From the NCBI GenBank assembly GCA_003151665.1, contig PLYD01000114.1:1916-24063 (forward strand): DNA of 22,148 bases, in the 5' to 3' direction. The translations under genes and the position numbers were made by a program. Below are positions 1 to 7,051 of the stretch, in pieces. Source of the DNA: Candidatus Dormiibacterota bacterium (lineage in GTDB: Bacteria > Chloroflexota > Dormibacteria > Dormibacterales > Dormibacteraceae). A model generated the notes under the pieces. The model was not told where the DNA came from, ran no database searches, and saw only the letters and a program-made list of their open reading frames with translations. The first letter of the stretch is position 1; each line of letters opens with the position of its first letter.

Positions 1-333
1 TATCGGGGCGATCGACCTGCAGTCGATCCTCGGGGACGCACTGTCGTCGTGGTCGACGACGGCCTCGCCACGGGATCCACCATGCGCGCCGCGGTCGCTG
101 CACTGCGACAACGCCAGGCGGCGGCGATCGTGGTGGCCGTTCCGGTGGGCGCCACCTCGACCTGCAGACAGCTGGCTCGGATCGCCGACCGATTTGTGTG
201 CGTGATCGCGTCTGAAGACTTCCTCGCGGTCAGCGCCTGGTATGAGGATTTCAGCCCGACGACAGACGACGAGGTGCGCCGCCTTCTCTACAATCTATCG
301 CCGCCAGCTTTGAAGCGGGCGCGACGACCGTAA
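1..333 (+). CDS. Phosphoribosyltransferase, C-terminal part (5' end outside window)
   Basis: The reading frame is open from base 1, so the gene starts before the window; a GTG at 49 lies inside the PRPP loop and is not the start. The visible 110 residues contain RGDRP, then VVVVDDGLATGSTMRAAV, which is the PRPP-binding signature of type I phosphoribosyltransferases (two acidic residues after hydrophobic residues, then the TGST phosphate loop). The tail, with AWYEDFSPTTDDEV, matches the end of the stand-alone or hydrolase-fused phosphoribosyltransferases found in actinobacteria (the Rv0571c type). The substrate cannot be told. It ends with TAA and converges on the hibernation factor gene. The family is seen directly; any link to dormancy is inferred from neighbours. 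Confidence 0.88.
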   Translation, partial: YRGDRPAVDPRGRTVVVVDDGLATGSTMRAAVAALRQRQAAAIVVAVPVGATSTCRQLARIADRFVCVIASEDFLAVSAWYEDFSPTTDDEVRRLLYNLSPPALKRARRP

Positions 334-374
334 AGCACCACGAACCGAGCATGCCAGCCTGGCCGGTCGCGACC

Positions 375-698
375 TCAGGGATGTGGCCGGACCTGCTCCT
401 TGAGGCGCGTCAACTCACCGTCGATCTTGTCGAGCGCCAGAGCAAACGTGGCCCGCTGGACTCGGCCGGCCTCGTGGGCGCGCAGGTCGGCCAGCCGGTG
501 ACCCAACAAGTGAAGCGTGATCTTGACAACCTGCAACGGTTGCCTGCGCTTCTTCAGGTCGCGGTCGAACTCGATCTCGGCAGATGTGATCAGATCGAAG
601 TGATCTACGAGCGCGGCCACCTTCGCGGCGGCGTAGCTGCGGAATTCCGGTTCGACAGTGTGGGTCCGATCGTGAACGGTCACTTCCATACCCGGCAT
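375..698 (-). CDS. hpf: Short ribosome hibernation promoting factor (HPF/RaiA family)
   Basis: The 107-residue product has the sigma-54-modulation/S30EA fold pattern: MEVTVHDRTHTVEPEF at the start, a YAAAKVAALVDHFD helix, then a strand with EIEFDRDLKK and a second strand VVKITLHLLGHRLADLRA followed by a long helix. Members bind the 30S subunit near the mRNA channel and silence ribosomes in stationary phase. It lacks the C-terminal dimerisation domain of long HPF, so it is of the short type. The start may be the ATG at 698 or the ATG at 689, which begins at MEVTV as in most relatives; no strong Shine-Dalgarno favours either. It lies 91 bases downstream of the HELTH protein gene on the same strand and is probably part of that transcript. 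Confidence 0.8.
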   Translation of the reverse strand: MPGMEVTVHDRTHTVEPEFRSYAAAKVAALVDHFDLITSAEIEFDRDLKKRRQPLQVVKITLHLLGHRLADLRAHEAGRVQRATFALALDKIDGELTRLKEQVRPHP

Positions 699-789
699 TC
701 TTCGACGTCGCCCGAGCGTTCGGGAGAGTCAACTGCCCTAGGAACAAGAGGACCATCGTCAGCCGCCACAGGCGAGCGGCGCGCCTAGC

Positions 790-1335
790 TCAGCTTCGTT
801 GTGGGTCGGTAGGAAGCTCTGCTGCGATCTGGGCTGCTGGAGTCTCATTGCTTCGACGCGGCGATTCTTCGCCGGCTGTTCGTACCAGCGCGTGGGCAAT
901 CGCCTCCACCACCGCCTCCTCATGCGGCCGGAGAAAATCACGTGCCTCGCGCTGGAGCTTCTTGGGCACCATGTCTAGGATCACTTGCTGCATGGCATCA
1001 GCCCATTCGTCGGTAAGGATATGAGTCAACTCGTGGACGATCACCACATCACCCCGCTCAACGAGAACGTCCTGCCGAAACTCGAGTTCCGCTTCCAGGA
1101 ATGTAGGTGTGACTTTCGCGTACCCTTCCGCTCCCCGCAGCCTGGGCTTGTACGACGGCCGGATCGTCCATGCGGCGAGCCCCAAGCGCCGGACCCAGGC
1201 TGCAAGGCGATCCTCGAACCACCCAGGAGGCTTGAGCTCGCGGCCTGCAGAGGGCTTCTTCCGGACCGGCGCAGCTGGTTCCGGCTGCGAGGATGGAGTG
1301 GCGTCCGTCGTGGTCACCACGGTGTGCACCGCCAC
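790..1335 (-). CDS. Putative small zinc metallopeptidase with HELTH motif
   Basis: The frame is open up to 1452, but that part overlaps the protease gene whose stop is at 1340. I therefore place the start at a GTG at 1335, four bases after that stop; GTGs at 1329, 1320 and 1317 are alternatives. The product is about 181 residues: a Pro/Ala/Lys-rich, probably disordered first 30 residues, a core with WFEDRLAAWVRRLGL, then VVIVHELTHILTDEWADAM near residues 98-116 and a charged C-terminal helix. HExxH with hydrophobic residues before it is the zincin active-site helix, and a possible third ligand is not obvious. Families such as SprT-like and other minigluzincins look similar, but I do not recognise this one. 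No signal peptide is seen, so it should be cytoplasmic. Function is unknown beyond a likely metal-dependent hydrolase. Confidence 0.65.
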   Translation of the reverse strand: MAVHTVVTTTDATPSSQPEPAAPVRKKPSAGRELKPPGWFEDRLAAWVRRLGLAAWTIRPSYKPRLRGAEGYAKVTPTFLEAELEFRQDVLVERGDVVIVHELTHILTDEWADAMQQVILDMVPKKLQREARDFLRPHEEAVVEAIAHALVRTAGEESPRRSNETPAAQIAAELPTDPQRS

Positions 1336-1339
1336 AGGA

Positions 1340-2485
1340 TCACGCCGCAGCTGCAGGTGGGGCTGCGACCGCTTGTCGAAGAGTGACAATGCGCGCCAGG
1401 TCGGCCGGAGAAATGATCCCGACGAGTGCCTCGCTGTCAAACACGAGGACACGCCGCCCGATCAAGTTGCCCACTCGCTGAACCAATGTCTCCAGGTCCT
1501 CATCGGGGCGCGTCCTGGGTATCTCCGACAACGGACGGGCGCACTCTGACAGGCGCCGCCTGGCACGGTCTGGGCCTGGCATGCGTATCAATTCCGCCAG
1601 GCGAACAACGCCGGTCAACCGGCCGGCTGGATCGTGAAGCGGATACGTGGTGAAGTGGTATTGCGAGGCGATCGCACCCAGGAACTGTTCCACCGTGTAC
1701 CAATCCGGAACGGTGATCACCGGAGAGGACATAGCGGCCGAGACGGGAACCGCCTTCAACAGCGCCTTCATGGTGACGCCAGTCTCCTCGGCGGTTGCCG
1801 CCGAGAGCAAGAACCAACCGATGAAGACGATCCAGATCCCGTTAAGGACAATCCCCGAGAGAAGCTCGAAGACGCCAGCGGCAATCATGAAATAGGCGAA
1901 GAAGCGCCCGACCCTCACGGCGCGGTGGACTCCTTGCTGGCGGCTGCCTGTGCGCCACCAGAACAGCGAGCTCAGCAGGCGGCCGCCGTCCAGCGGGAAC
2001 GCCGGCACCAGGTTGAAGAGTCCCAAACTGAGGTTGAGGAACGCCAACCAGCCGAGCAGATCGGTGATCAAAGGAGGAGCGCCAGCCGCGGCGCCAACGA
2101 TCGCAAGCAGGAAAGCGAGCAGTGCGACAGCAAAGCTGGTCAATGGACCGACCACGGTGATAAGAGCCTCCGATTGCGCGGATTTCGGCTCACCCTCCAG
2201 CTGCGAAACACCTCCGAAAAGCCAGAGTGTGATTCCCGCCACCTTGACGCCCTTCCACTGCGCCACGAGCGCGTGCGAAAGCTCATGGGCCAGGAGACAT
2301 AGATAAAAGACGACCGCCCCGACCACCCCCGTCACCCAATACGCGATCGCTGATTGGCCGTGCACATCGAAGGGCAACACCGTCGCCGCGAGGGTCCAGG
2401 CGACGAGTCCGAAGATGAAGAGCAGGCTCCAGTTGAAGCCGATCTCGATCCCGAACACCTTGCCGAGGCGAATCGTGGGCGTCAC
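1340..2485 (-). CDS. Site-2 protease family membrane metalloprotease (M50) with CBS domain pair
   Basis: The start is the GTG at 2485, since a GATGGAGG ribosome-binding site lies just upstream and translation begins VTPTIRLGKVFGIEIGFNWS, as in relatives; the longer frame to 2671 is not supported. The product has 381 residues. The first two thirds are membrane segments, with the zinc motif HELSH at residues 67-71 and the second active-site motif NLVPAFPLDGGR at 158-169 supplying the third zinc ligand. From about residue 250 on there are two CBS repeats (VSAAMSSPVITVPDWYTVEQF and the one ending VLVFDSEALVGIISPADLARI), which usually sense adenine nucleotides. Members cut membrane-bound substrates such as anti-sigma factors. 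The architecture is that of mycobacterial Rip3 (Rv2625c). It leads an apparent operon with the HELTH protein and HPF genes. Confidence 0.9.
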   Translation of the reverse strand: MTPTIRLGKVFGIEIGFNWSLLFIFGLVAWTLAATVLPFDVHGQSAIAYWVTGVVGAVVFYLCLLAHELSHALVAQWKGVKVAGITLWLFGGVSQLEGEPKSAQSEALITVVGPLTSFAVALLAFLLAIVGAAAGAPPLITDLLGWLAFLNLSLGLFNLVPAFPLDGGRLLSSLFWWRTGSRQQGVHRAVRVGRFFAYFMIAAGVFELLSGIVLNGIWIVFIGWFLLSAATAEETGVTMKALLKAVPVSAAMSSPVITVPDWYTVEQFLGAIASQYHFTTYPLHDPAGRLTGVVRLAELIRMPGPDRARRRLSECARPLSEIPRTRPDEDLETLVQRVGNLIGRRVLVFDSEALVGIISPADLARIVTLRQAVAAPPAAAA

Positions 2486-2566
2486 TTGCTGGCCTCCATC
2501 ACCGTTGGCATGGTTCGAGGCTATGGGTTGCCAGGCACAGGTCAAAGGGCCGAGATGCCCGCCGAT

Positions 2567-2585
2567 CATGGGCCTCCCGGCCATG
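2567..2585. promoter_or_regulatory. Imperfect palindrome upstream of the site-2 protease gene
   Basis: CATGG and CCATG arms flank a GC-rich centre (GCCTCCCGG), 82 bases upstream of the protease start. It could be an operator for this operon. No confident -10/-35 boxes are visible around it, so the role is only a suggestion. Confidence 0.25.
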
Positions 2586-3037
2586 CTGTCAGTCGCACTT
2601 GATGGGCCTCGAGCATGAGTCGACGCCCGCGACCGATGGCCCGATCCTCGGGGGCCGGCAGCTCGGGCCAAGCCGCGGAGCCCGACTCACCTTGAACCTG
2701 CAAGCAACAAACTCGGGCGTGCCGGCCACCCCCCCGCGCAGGAGATGAGCGTGGAGATTCAACCACAAGCGGCAATGAGGTTGTCGCGGGTGACGCAGCC
2801 TCAGACCACGTGCCCCACGGCAGGGTCGAAAGGCACAAAGTTCTGGCGGCGGACATGGATTCATTCATCGCCTATCGATGGATTCGCGTTGCGAGCACGT
2901 CGCTTCGCGGATTACTACACCAAGTACTACAGGCGGAGCCGTTTGGTGACCTCGGAGAGATCAATCGCGCACGGCTGAAAACCGTGAGGCCCCCCGAAAC
3001 TCGCGCCGAATTCAGGCATAACAGCACTAATCCGAAT
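2586..3037. other. Gene-poor stretch left of the tRNA-Pro fragment
   Basis: No convincing gene is seen. Frames here give Arg/Pro/Ser-rich peptides without family features. A hairpin on the plus strand at 2970-2985 (CACGG, loop CTGAAAA, ACCGTG) followed by AGGCCCC resembles a tRNA anticodon arm, but no matching acceptor or T arm follows. A 10-bp direct repeat CCGAATTCAG sits at 3006-3015 and 3032-3041, bordering the tRNA-Pro fragment. Confidence 0.5.
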
Positions 3038-3095
3038 TCAGATTTTGGTCGGGGGCCCGGGATTTGAACCCGGGGCCTCACGGTCCCGAACCGTG
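3038..3095 (-). repeat. 58-bp direct repeat copy 1: 3' half of tRNA-Pro(CGG), att-site-like
   Basis: Read on the minus strand, bases 3095 to 3046 form exactly the last 50 nt of a tRNA: anticodon stem CACGG/CCGTG with loop TTCGGGA (anticodon CGG, proline), a five-base AGGCC variable region, T stem CCGGG/CCCGG with loop TTCAAAT, then GCCCCCG, A and an encoded CCA. The 5' half (a start such as CGGGGGC and a D arm) is absent; the sequence beyond 3095 is unrelated. Eight further bases after the CCA belong to the repeat. The same 58 bases recur without change at 14224-14281 in the same orientation. Such 3' tRNA copies are the typical residue of tyrosine-integrase insertion, so I read it as an attR-like junction and not a working tRNA gene. 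Confidence 0.85.
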
Positions 3096-3207
3096 CTAAT
3101 GCCGTGTCCTCTCGTGTCCTGTGGTATCCGCGTGGTTCCTCCTGTACTTGAATTGGATCTCGTTCATGTCCTCCTGTGACCTCCTGTATCCGCCTGGTTC
3201 CGCGAAT
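3096..3207. repeat. Repeat-rich arm next to tRNA fragment copy 1
   Basis: This arm aligns without gaps to 14282-14393 (clearly related, with many substitutions), for example CCGCCTGGTTCCGCGAAT at 3190-3207 against CCGCCTGGTTCCGGGAAT at 14376-14393, both beginning 95 bases after the 58-bp repeat. It holds short iterated motifs: CGTGTCCT at 3103 and 3113, CCTCCTGT three times (from 3138, 3170 and 3180), and TATCCGCSTGGTTCC at 3125 and 3187. Clusters of short repeats beside a tRNA core resemble arm-type binding sites of integrases; that role is inferred. Confidence 0.6.
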
Positions 3208-3446
3208 GCGTGACACAGCTGTGACCTCCCGGACGCCGTGAAACAGGTTCCGTCCTCTTTAGCAGCCCAAGCGGGACGCTATTCGAACCACCTGGACCAA
3301 CTCGAAAAGCGATTGGACGGCCGGAGCACGAAGCTCTGAAAGACTGGAGTTGATAACTCTTTGGCGCTGGCCGCTCGGGCCTTGACCTACCCGCATTTCA
3401 TGTTAATATCACTAATATCAAAACTGATCTGCGCCGCCCCTATCGC
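3208..3446. other. Intergenic region before the first TetR gene
   Basis: No gene is visible. The stretch contains TCGAACCACCT at 3293-3303, a T-arm-like antisense sequence shared with 14520-14530, and a small palindrome GAGTT-gat-AACTC at 3347-3359. The last 70 bases become AT-rich and hold the promoter listed separately. Confidence 0.45.
3382..3420 (+). promoter_or_regulatory. Candidate promoter and operator of the TetR / glycosyltransferase operon
   Basis: TTGACC at 3382-3387 and TAATAT at 3404-3409 are 16 bases apart and match a sigma-70-type promoter in otherwise GC-rich DNA. The sequence TAATATCA occurs twice in tandem (3404 and 3413), so the second copy may be part of an operator. The TetR start codon follows at 3447 and has no Shine-Dalgarno. 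Confidence 0.5.
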
Positions 3447-4013
3447 ATGGTTGCTCGGGCCGAGGCTGCCGCGACGACCGCCGAGCGCATCCTCGACGCG
3501 GCTGTCGAGGTCTTCTGGGAACTGCCGACGGATCAGATCTCGCTGGATGAGATCGCCCGGCGCGCCGGAGTCACTGTGCAGACCGTGATTCGCCGCTTCG
3601 GCGGCCGGGACGGCCTCCTCGCTGCAGCGGTTGAGCGCGAGTCGGAGAAGGTTCGCCGGCAGCGCGACGAAGCAGTGCCTGGCGACCCAACCGGCGCGGT
3701 TCGCGTCCTGATTGAGCATTACGAGAACACCGGAGATCGCGTCCTCAAGATGCTGGCCGAAGAGGAGCGAGTTCCCGCGCTGCGAGCGATCGTCGATCGG
3801 GGTCGAGCGCTACACCGGGCCTGGTGCGCCCGCGTCTTTGCCCCGGCCCTCGCTCGCCTCGGCGGATTGGAGCGGGAGCGCCGGCTCGCCCAGTTCGCGG
3901 CGGTCTGCGATGTCTATACCTGGAAGCTCCTACGCCGCGATGCAGGTCTGAGTCGCCGTCAAACCGAGCTCGCCGTGATCGAGCTTCTCAATCCGTTGCT
4001 GGAGGGATCCTGA
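3447..4013 (+). CDS. TetR/AcrR family transcriptional regulator
   Basis: The 188-residue product has the family layout: an N-terminal three-helix DNA-binding domain (AERILDAAVEVFWELPTD, then ISLDEIARRAGVTVQTVIRRFGGRDGLLAAAVE at about residues 28-60) and a helical C-terminal ligand-binding region. The ligand is unknown. The stop TGA at 4011-4013 shares its last base with the ATG of the glycosyltransferase gene, so the regulator probably controls, and is translated with, that gene. Autoregulation through the AT-rich promoter upstream is likely by family habit but not shown. The ATG at 3447 lacks a clear ribosome-binding site. Confidence 0.88.
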   Translation: MVARAEAAATTAERILDAAVEVFWELPTDQISLDEIARRAGVTVQTVIRRFGGRDGLLAAAVERESEKVRRQRDEAVPGDPTGAVRVLIEHYENTGDRVLKMLAEEERVPALRAIVDRGRALHRAWCARVFAPALARLGGLERERRLAQFAAVCDVYTWKLLRRDAGLSRRQTELAVIELLNPLLEGS

Positions 4014-5335
4014 TGGCCCGCGTCCTCGCCTACACGTCGCCCGCACGAGGGCACCTGTTTCCACTCACGCCGATTCTCGACGAGCTGAGCCGCCGCGGGC
4101 ACGAGATCGCGCTGCGCACGCTCGCCGCGCAGGTGGCCCTGATGCAGGCTCGCGGCTTCGACACCGGGCCGATCGACGAGCGGGTGGAGGCGATCGAGCA
4201 CGACGACTGGCGGGCCGGCAACCCTCAGGCAGCGCTGGGTCGCGCCGTGCGTAGTTTCTTAGCTCGCGCCGAACATGACGCACCGGACCTGCGCCAGGCC
4301 ATCGCTGAGGAGCGACCAGATGCGCTGCTGGTGGACATCAACAGCTGGGGCGGCCTCGCGGCGGCCGAGGCGTGGGGCGGTCCTTGGGCCACCTTCTGCC
4401 CCTATCCAATGGCGTTGCGGTCGCGTGACGTTCCGCCCTTTGGGCCTGGGCTGGCCCCAGCGCGCGGACCGCTTGGCCGGCTGCGCGACCTCATCCTGCG
4501 CCCGATCGTGCTCGGGACGATCGAGCGGGCGATGCTGCCGGCGCTCAACGATGTCCGCAACCAGATGGGGCTGTCGCCGCTCGCCAGAGTCGACGACCTA
4601 TTCCTCCGGCCGCCCCTCGTCATCTATATGACCGCGGAGCCGTTCGAGTATCCGCGCAGCGACTGGCCCCAGAGCATCGTCATGGTCGGCCCGTGCGAGT
4701 GGGATCCTCCCGCGGAGTCGCCGCGATGGCTCGAGGAGATCACAGCTCCGATCGTGCTGGTGACGACCTCCTCCGAATTCCAGGACGACGGCCGGCTCGT
4801 GCAGGCCGCTCTCGACGGGCTTGCGGAAGAGCCGTACACCGTCGTGGCCACTCTGCCCGCCGGCGACCCGGCTCGCTTCATTGCACCAGCCAACGCGCGT
4901 GTGGAGCGCTTCATACCGCACGCGGCCGTGCTTGACCGCGCGGTCTGCGTCGTGACACACGCCGGCATGGGCGCCACGCAAAAGGCGCTGGCGCGTGGCG
5001 TGCCAGTCTGCGCCGTTCCATTCGGGCGCGACCAGTTCGAGGTTGCGCGGCGCGTCGAGGTCGCGGGCGCGGGCACGCGACTGCCCGCCAGCCGGCTGAG
5101 TCCAGAGCGCCTGCGACTCAAAGTCCGCGATGCGCTTACCAAGACGGCGGGAGCGAAACGTGTGGCGGCAGGGTTCGCGGCGGCCGGCGGGCCGCACGCG
5201 GCAGCCGACGCCTTCGAGACGCGCCTGATCGAATCGAAGACCAGTGCTGCAGGTCAGGTGCGCGCCATGAACCGCCTGGAGCACTTGGAGGCCGAGAGTG
5301 ACCACGAGGACCGCCAAGTGGATCAACGTCGATAA
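4013..5335 (+). CDS. GT1-family (MGT-like) glycosyltransferase
   Basis: The start is the ATG at 4013, seven bases after GGAGGG and overlapping the TetR stop. The 440-residue product begins MARVLAYTSPARGHLFPLTP, the acceptor-side Rossmann start with the conserved GHxxP motif of UGT/MGT enzymes. The nucleotide-sugar site is in the second half: VCVVTHAGMGATQKALARGV followed by VCAVPFGRDQFEVARRVEVAGAG, where the His-Ala-Gly-Met and Asp-Gln residues contact the sugar donor. Relatives glycosylate macrolides, flavonoids or other small lipophilic molecules. The acceptor cannot be predicted. The last 38 bases overlap the next gene. With the TetR upstream it looks like an inducible detoxification or tailoring operon. 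Confidence 0.9.
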   Translation: MARVLAYTSPARGHLFPLTPILDELSRRGHEIALRTLAAQVALMQARGFDTGPIDERVEAIEHDDWRAGNPQAALGRAVRSFLARAEHDAPDLRQAIAEERPDALLVDINSWGGLAAAEAWGGPWATFCPYPMALRSRDVPPFGPGLAPARGPLGRLRDLILRPIVLGTIERAMLPALNDVRNQMGLSPLARVDDLFLRPPLVIYMTAEPFEYPRSDWPQSIVMVGPCEWDPPAESPRWLEEITAPIVLVTTSSEFQDDGRLVQAALDGLAEEPYTVVATLPAGDPARFIAPANARVERFIPHAAVLDRAVCVVTHAGMGATQKALARGVPVCAVPFGRDQFEVARRVEVAGAGTRLPASRLSPERLRLKVRDALTKTAGAKRVAAGFAAAGGPHAAADAFETRLIESKTSAAGQVRAMNRLEHLEAESDHEDRQVDQRR

Positions 5336-6056
5336 GCTGCCGGCGCTGGGCGACGCCGAGATCTGGCGCCTGGCGCGGGCCGAGTACCTGCGGATGCTGT
5401 CGCTGCTGCGCTCGCTCGACGACGGGGAGTGGCCACGCCCCAGCGACTGTCCGGCCTGGACGGTCCGCGACATGCTCGGTCACCTGGTCGGAGCGTGCGA
5501 GGGCTTCAGCAACCCGCTCGAGCTTCTGCACCAGCAGCGCGCAGGTGCGCGCCTGATTCGCGAGGGCCGCACGGACGGGAAGCAGCCAGTGGACGGCGCA
5601 AACGCGGTGCAGGTGGCGGAGCGGGCGGACCGGCCCGTCGCCGAGCTGCTCGACCGCTATGAAGCGGTGATCGAACCGGCGCTGCGGTGGCGCCGCCGCC
5701 TGCGCCACCTGCCCGTGCGGATGCAGGACGTCGCCGGCCCCTTCACCTTCCGGCAGCTGTTCGAGGTCATCCTCACCCGCGACACCTGGATGCATCGTCT
5801 CGACATCGCCCGCTCGACCGGCAGGCCTTTTGAGGTGAGCGCCAACCATGACGGGCGGCTTCTTTCGGACGCAGTCCGCGACTGGGCCGGCCACCACGGG
5901 CGCCCGTTTCGCTTACACCTGACCGGCGACGCCGGCGGGTATTACCGGCGTGGCGAAGGCGGTGAAGAGGTCATCCTTGACGCCCTCGAGTTCGGCCGGT
6001 TGCTGTCCGGGCGTGGCCGTGGCGACGGTCTGCTGTCGACGCGGATCGTCTTCTGA
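5298..6056 (+). CDS. DinB/maleylpyruvate isomerase family (TIGR03083-like) protein
   Basis: The start is a GTG at 5298, seven bases after GGAG and inside the end of the glycosyltransferase gene, which points to translational coupling. The 252 residues show the family marks: PSDCPAWTVRDMLGHLVGA with His62, and TRDTWMHRLDIARSTG with Asp162 and His166; these are the expected divalent-metal ligands of the four-helix DinB fold. Family members include mycothiol-dependent maleylpyruvate isomerase and many uncharacterised thiol-dependent enzymes. The C-terminal region (VILDALEFGRLLSGRG) has the SCP2-like tail motif common in this family. A thiol-dependent step acting on the same compound as the glycosyltransferase is an inference from the operon. 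Confidence 0.82.
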   Translation: MTTRTAKWINVDKLPALGDAEIWRLARAEYLRMLSLLRSLDDGEWPRPSDCPAWTVRDMLGHLVGACEGFSNPLELLHQQRAGARLIREGRTDGKQPVDGANAVQVAERADRPVAELLDRYEAVIEPALRWRRRLRHLPVRMQDVAGPFTFRQLFEVILTRDTWMHRLDIARSTGRPFEVSANHDGRLLSDAVRDWAGHHGRPFRLHLTGDAGGYYRRGEGGEEVILDALEFGRLLSGRGRGDGLLSTRIVF

Positions 6057-6187
6057 CCAAAGCCAACCGAACCTCCCTTTTCCTCGAGAGGTCATCGTGA
6101 CGCGCTGGGAGGAACCGCAATCGCCAGCGCGATTCCGTCCGGGTGTGCCGTTAACCCTGGACCGTCAACTCGGTTCGACGCCGTCGG

Positions 6188-7051
6188 CTAAGAGCGGCGC
6201 CACGCCTGGATGAGCGTGAAGGTCGTTCCCCAGCGGCGTGGCGTGGCGATTTCCGTCTCGGCCTCAGCTCGTAGCCGGTCCAGCTCCTGCCGCCCGACTA
6301 GGTCCAGCAACCTCGGCTCGAGGGAGGTAGCGAACTGCAGCGGCAGCCGAAGGTACGGATGGCCGGGGTGGTAGGGCGATGACCTCAGCAGCGAGTTCGG
6401 CGCTGTCGCCGAGCACCTCGGGGAGGCGCCTCCCTGCGTTGAAGTCGCCACCGGCTGCCAGGAAGGCCTGCTCGATCAGGCCGACCAGCCGCTGCGCGCG
6501 GGAGCGTCGGGGTTGAAGCGCCAGGACGACATATCGGGATCCTCAAGCACGACCAGTCCGGCCGGCTTCACCATCCTGCGATAGGCTGCCATCTGCTCCT
6601 CGGAGCGGCCGAGCGGCGCAAGCTGGAAGCGGGCGTGGACGAGGTCGAAGGACGCCGGCTCCAGGACCGAGGCAAAGAGGTCGTCTTCGACGAGCTCGAC
6701 ATTGCTCAGGGACTCGTCTGCGACGAAGGCACGCGCCGCCTCTAGCATCGAGGCCTGGTTGTCGATGCCAACTACCTGGCCGGTCTGACCTACCCACGTG
6801 GACAGGATGCGGAGCCAGCCGAGCGCGCCACAGCCTACGTCGATGGCACGCAGACCGGTCCCATCTCCGATCCGAGCCAGCAACCGCTGGCCGGCGGGCT
6901 CCCAAACCCGCGCTTGCAGCTGCAGCCGTTCAAGCTCGGCCGAACGCCCGGCCATCAGGTAGGACACGGTTGCCAGGATTATGAGGCGGGCCGTCGCGGA
7001 AGCCATGCGCCGAGAGCCACCGGGAAGCCCGGAACGAGCTGCCCCTGACAC
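6188..7051 (-). pseudogene. Class I SAM-dependent methyltransferase, frameshifted
   Basis: The N-terminal piece (7051-6476; ATG 7006 is an alternative start) contains RSAELERLQLQARVWEPAGQ, the SAM motif LRAIDVGCGALGWL and ending RMVKPAGLVVLEDPD, then stops at TGA 6478-6476. From about 6490 the family sequence continues in another frame (RLVGLIEQAFLAAGGDFNAG, RRLPEVLGDSAELAAEV) until about 6375. It then returns to the first frame (PYHPGHPYLRLPLQFATSLE ... RWGTTFTLIQAW) and ends at 6188. One missing base near 6490 and one extra base near 6375 explain this. Either the gene is decayed or the assembly has two small errors; the flanking protein sequence looks well conserved, which favours a recent event or errors. 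No obvious Shine-Dalgarno is seen. Confidence 0.75.

Noticed and set aside
364..373. Palindrome GGTCGCGACC between the convergent first two genes as a terminator
   Set aside because: Ten bases with no loop and no T run; chance palindromes of this kind are common in GC-rich DNA.
415..756. Minus-strand 113-codon frame over the hibernation factor gene
   Set aside because: Arg-rich shadow in another frame of the HPF gene, without family features.
1634..2302. Plus-strand 222-codon frame opposite the site-2 protease gene
   Set aside because: Antisense shadow with extreme Glu/Arg/Gln content; the minus-strand protease has all active-site motifs.
2566..2868. Minus-strand frame of 100 codons upstream of the protease
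   Set aside because: Low-complexity Arg/Pro/Ser composition, no ribosome-binding site and no recognisable domain.
2970..2993. A tRNA with anticodon GAA on the plus strand
   Set aside because: Only the anticodon arm can be folded; T arm, acceptor and CCA are missing.
3046..3095. A functional tRNA-Pro gene
   Set aside because: The sequence has only the 3' 50 nt; no D arm or 5' acceptor strand is found on the proper side in either copy.
4598..5473. Minus-strand 291-codon frame opposite the glycosyltransferase gene
   Set aside because: No family features; it overlaps two well-supported plus-strand genes.
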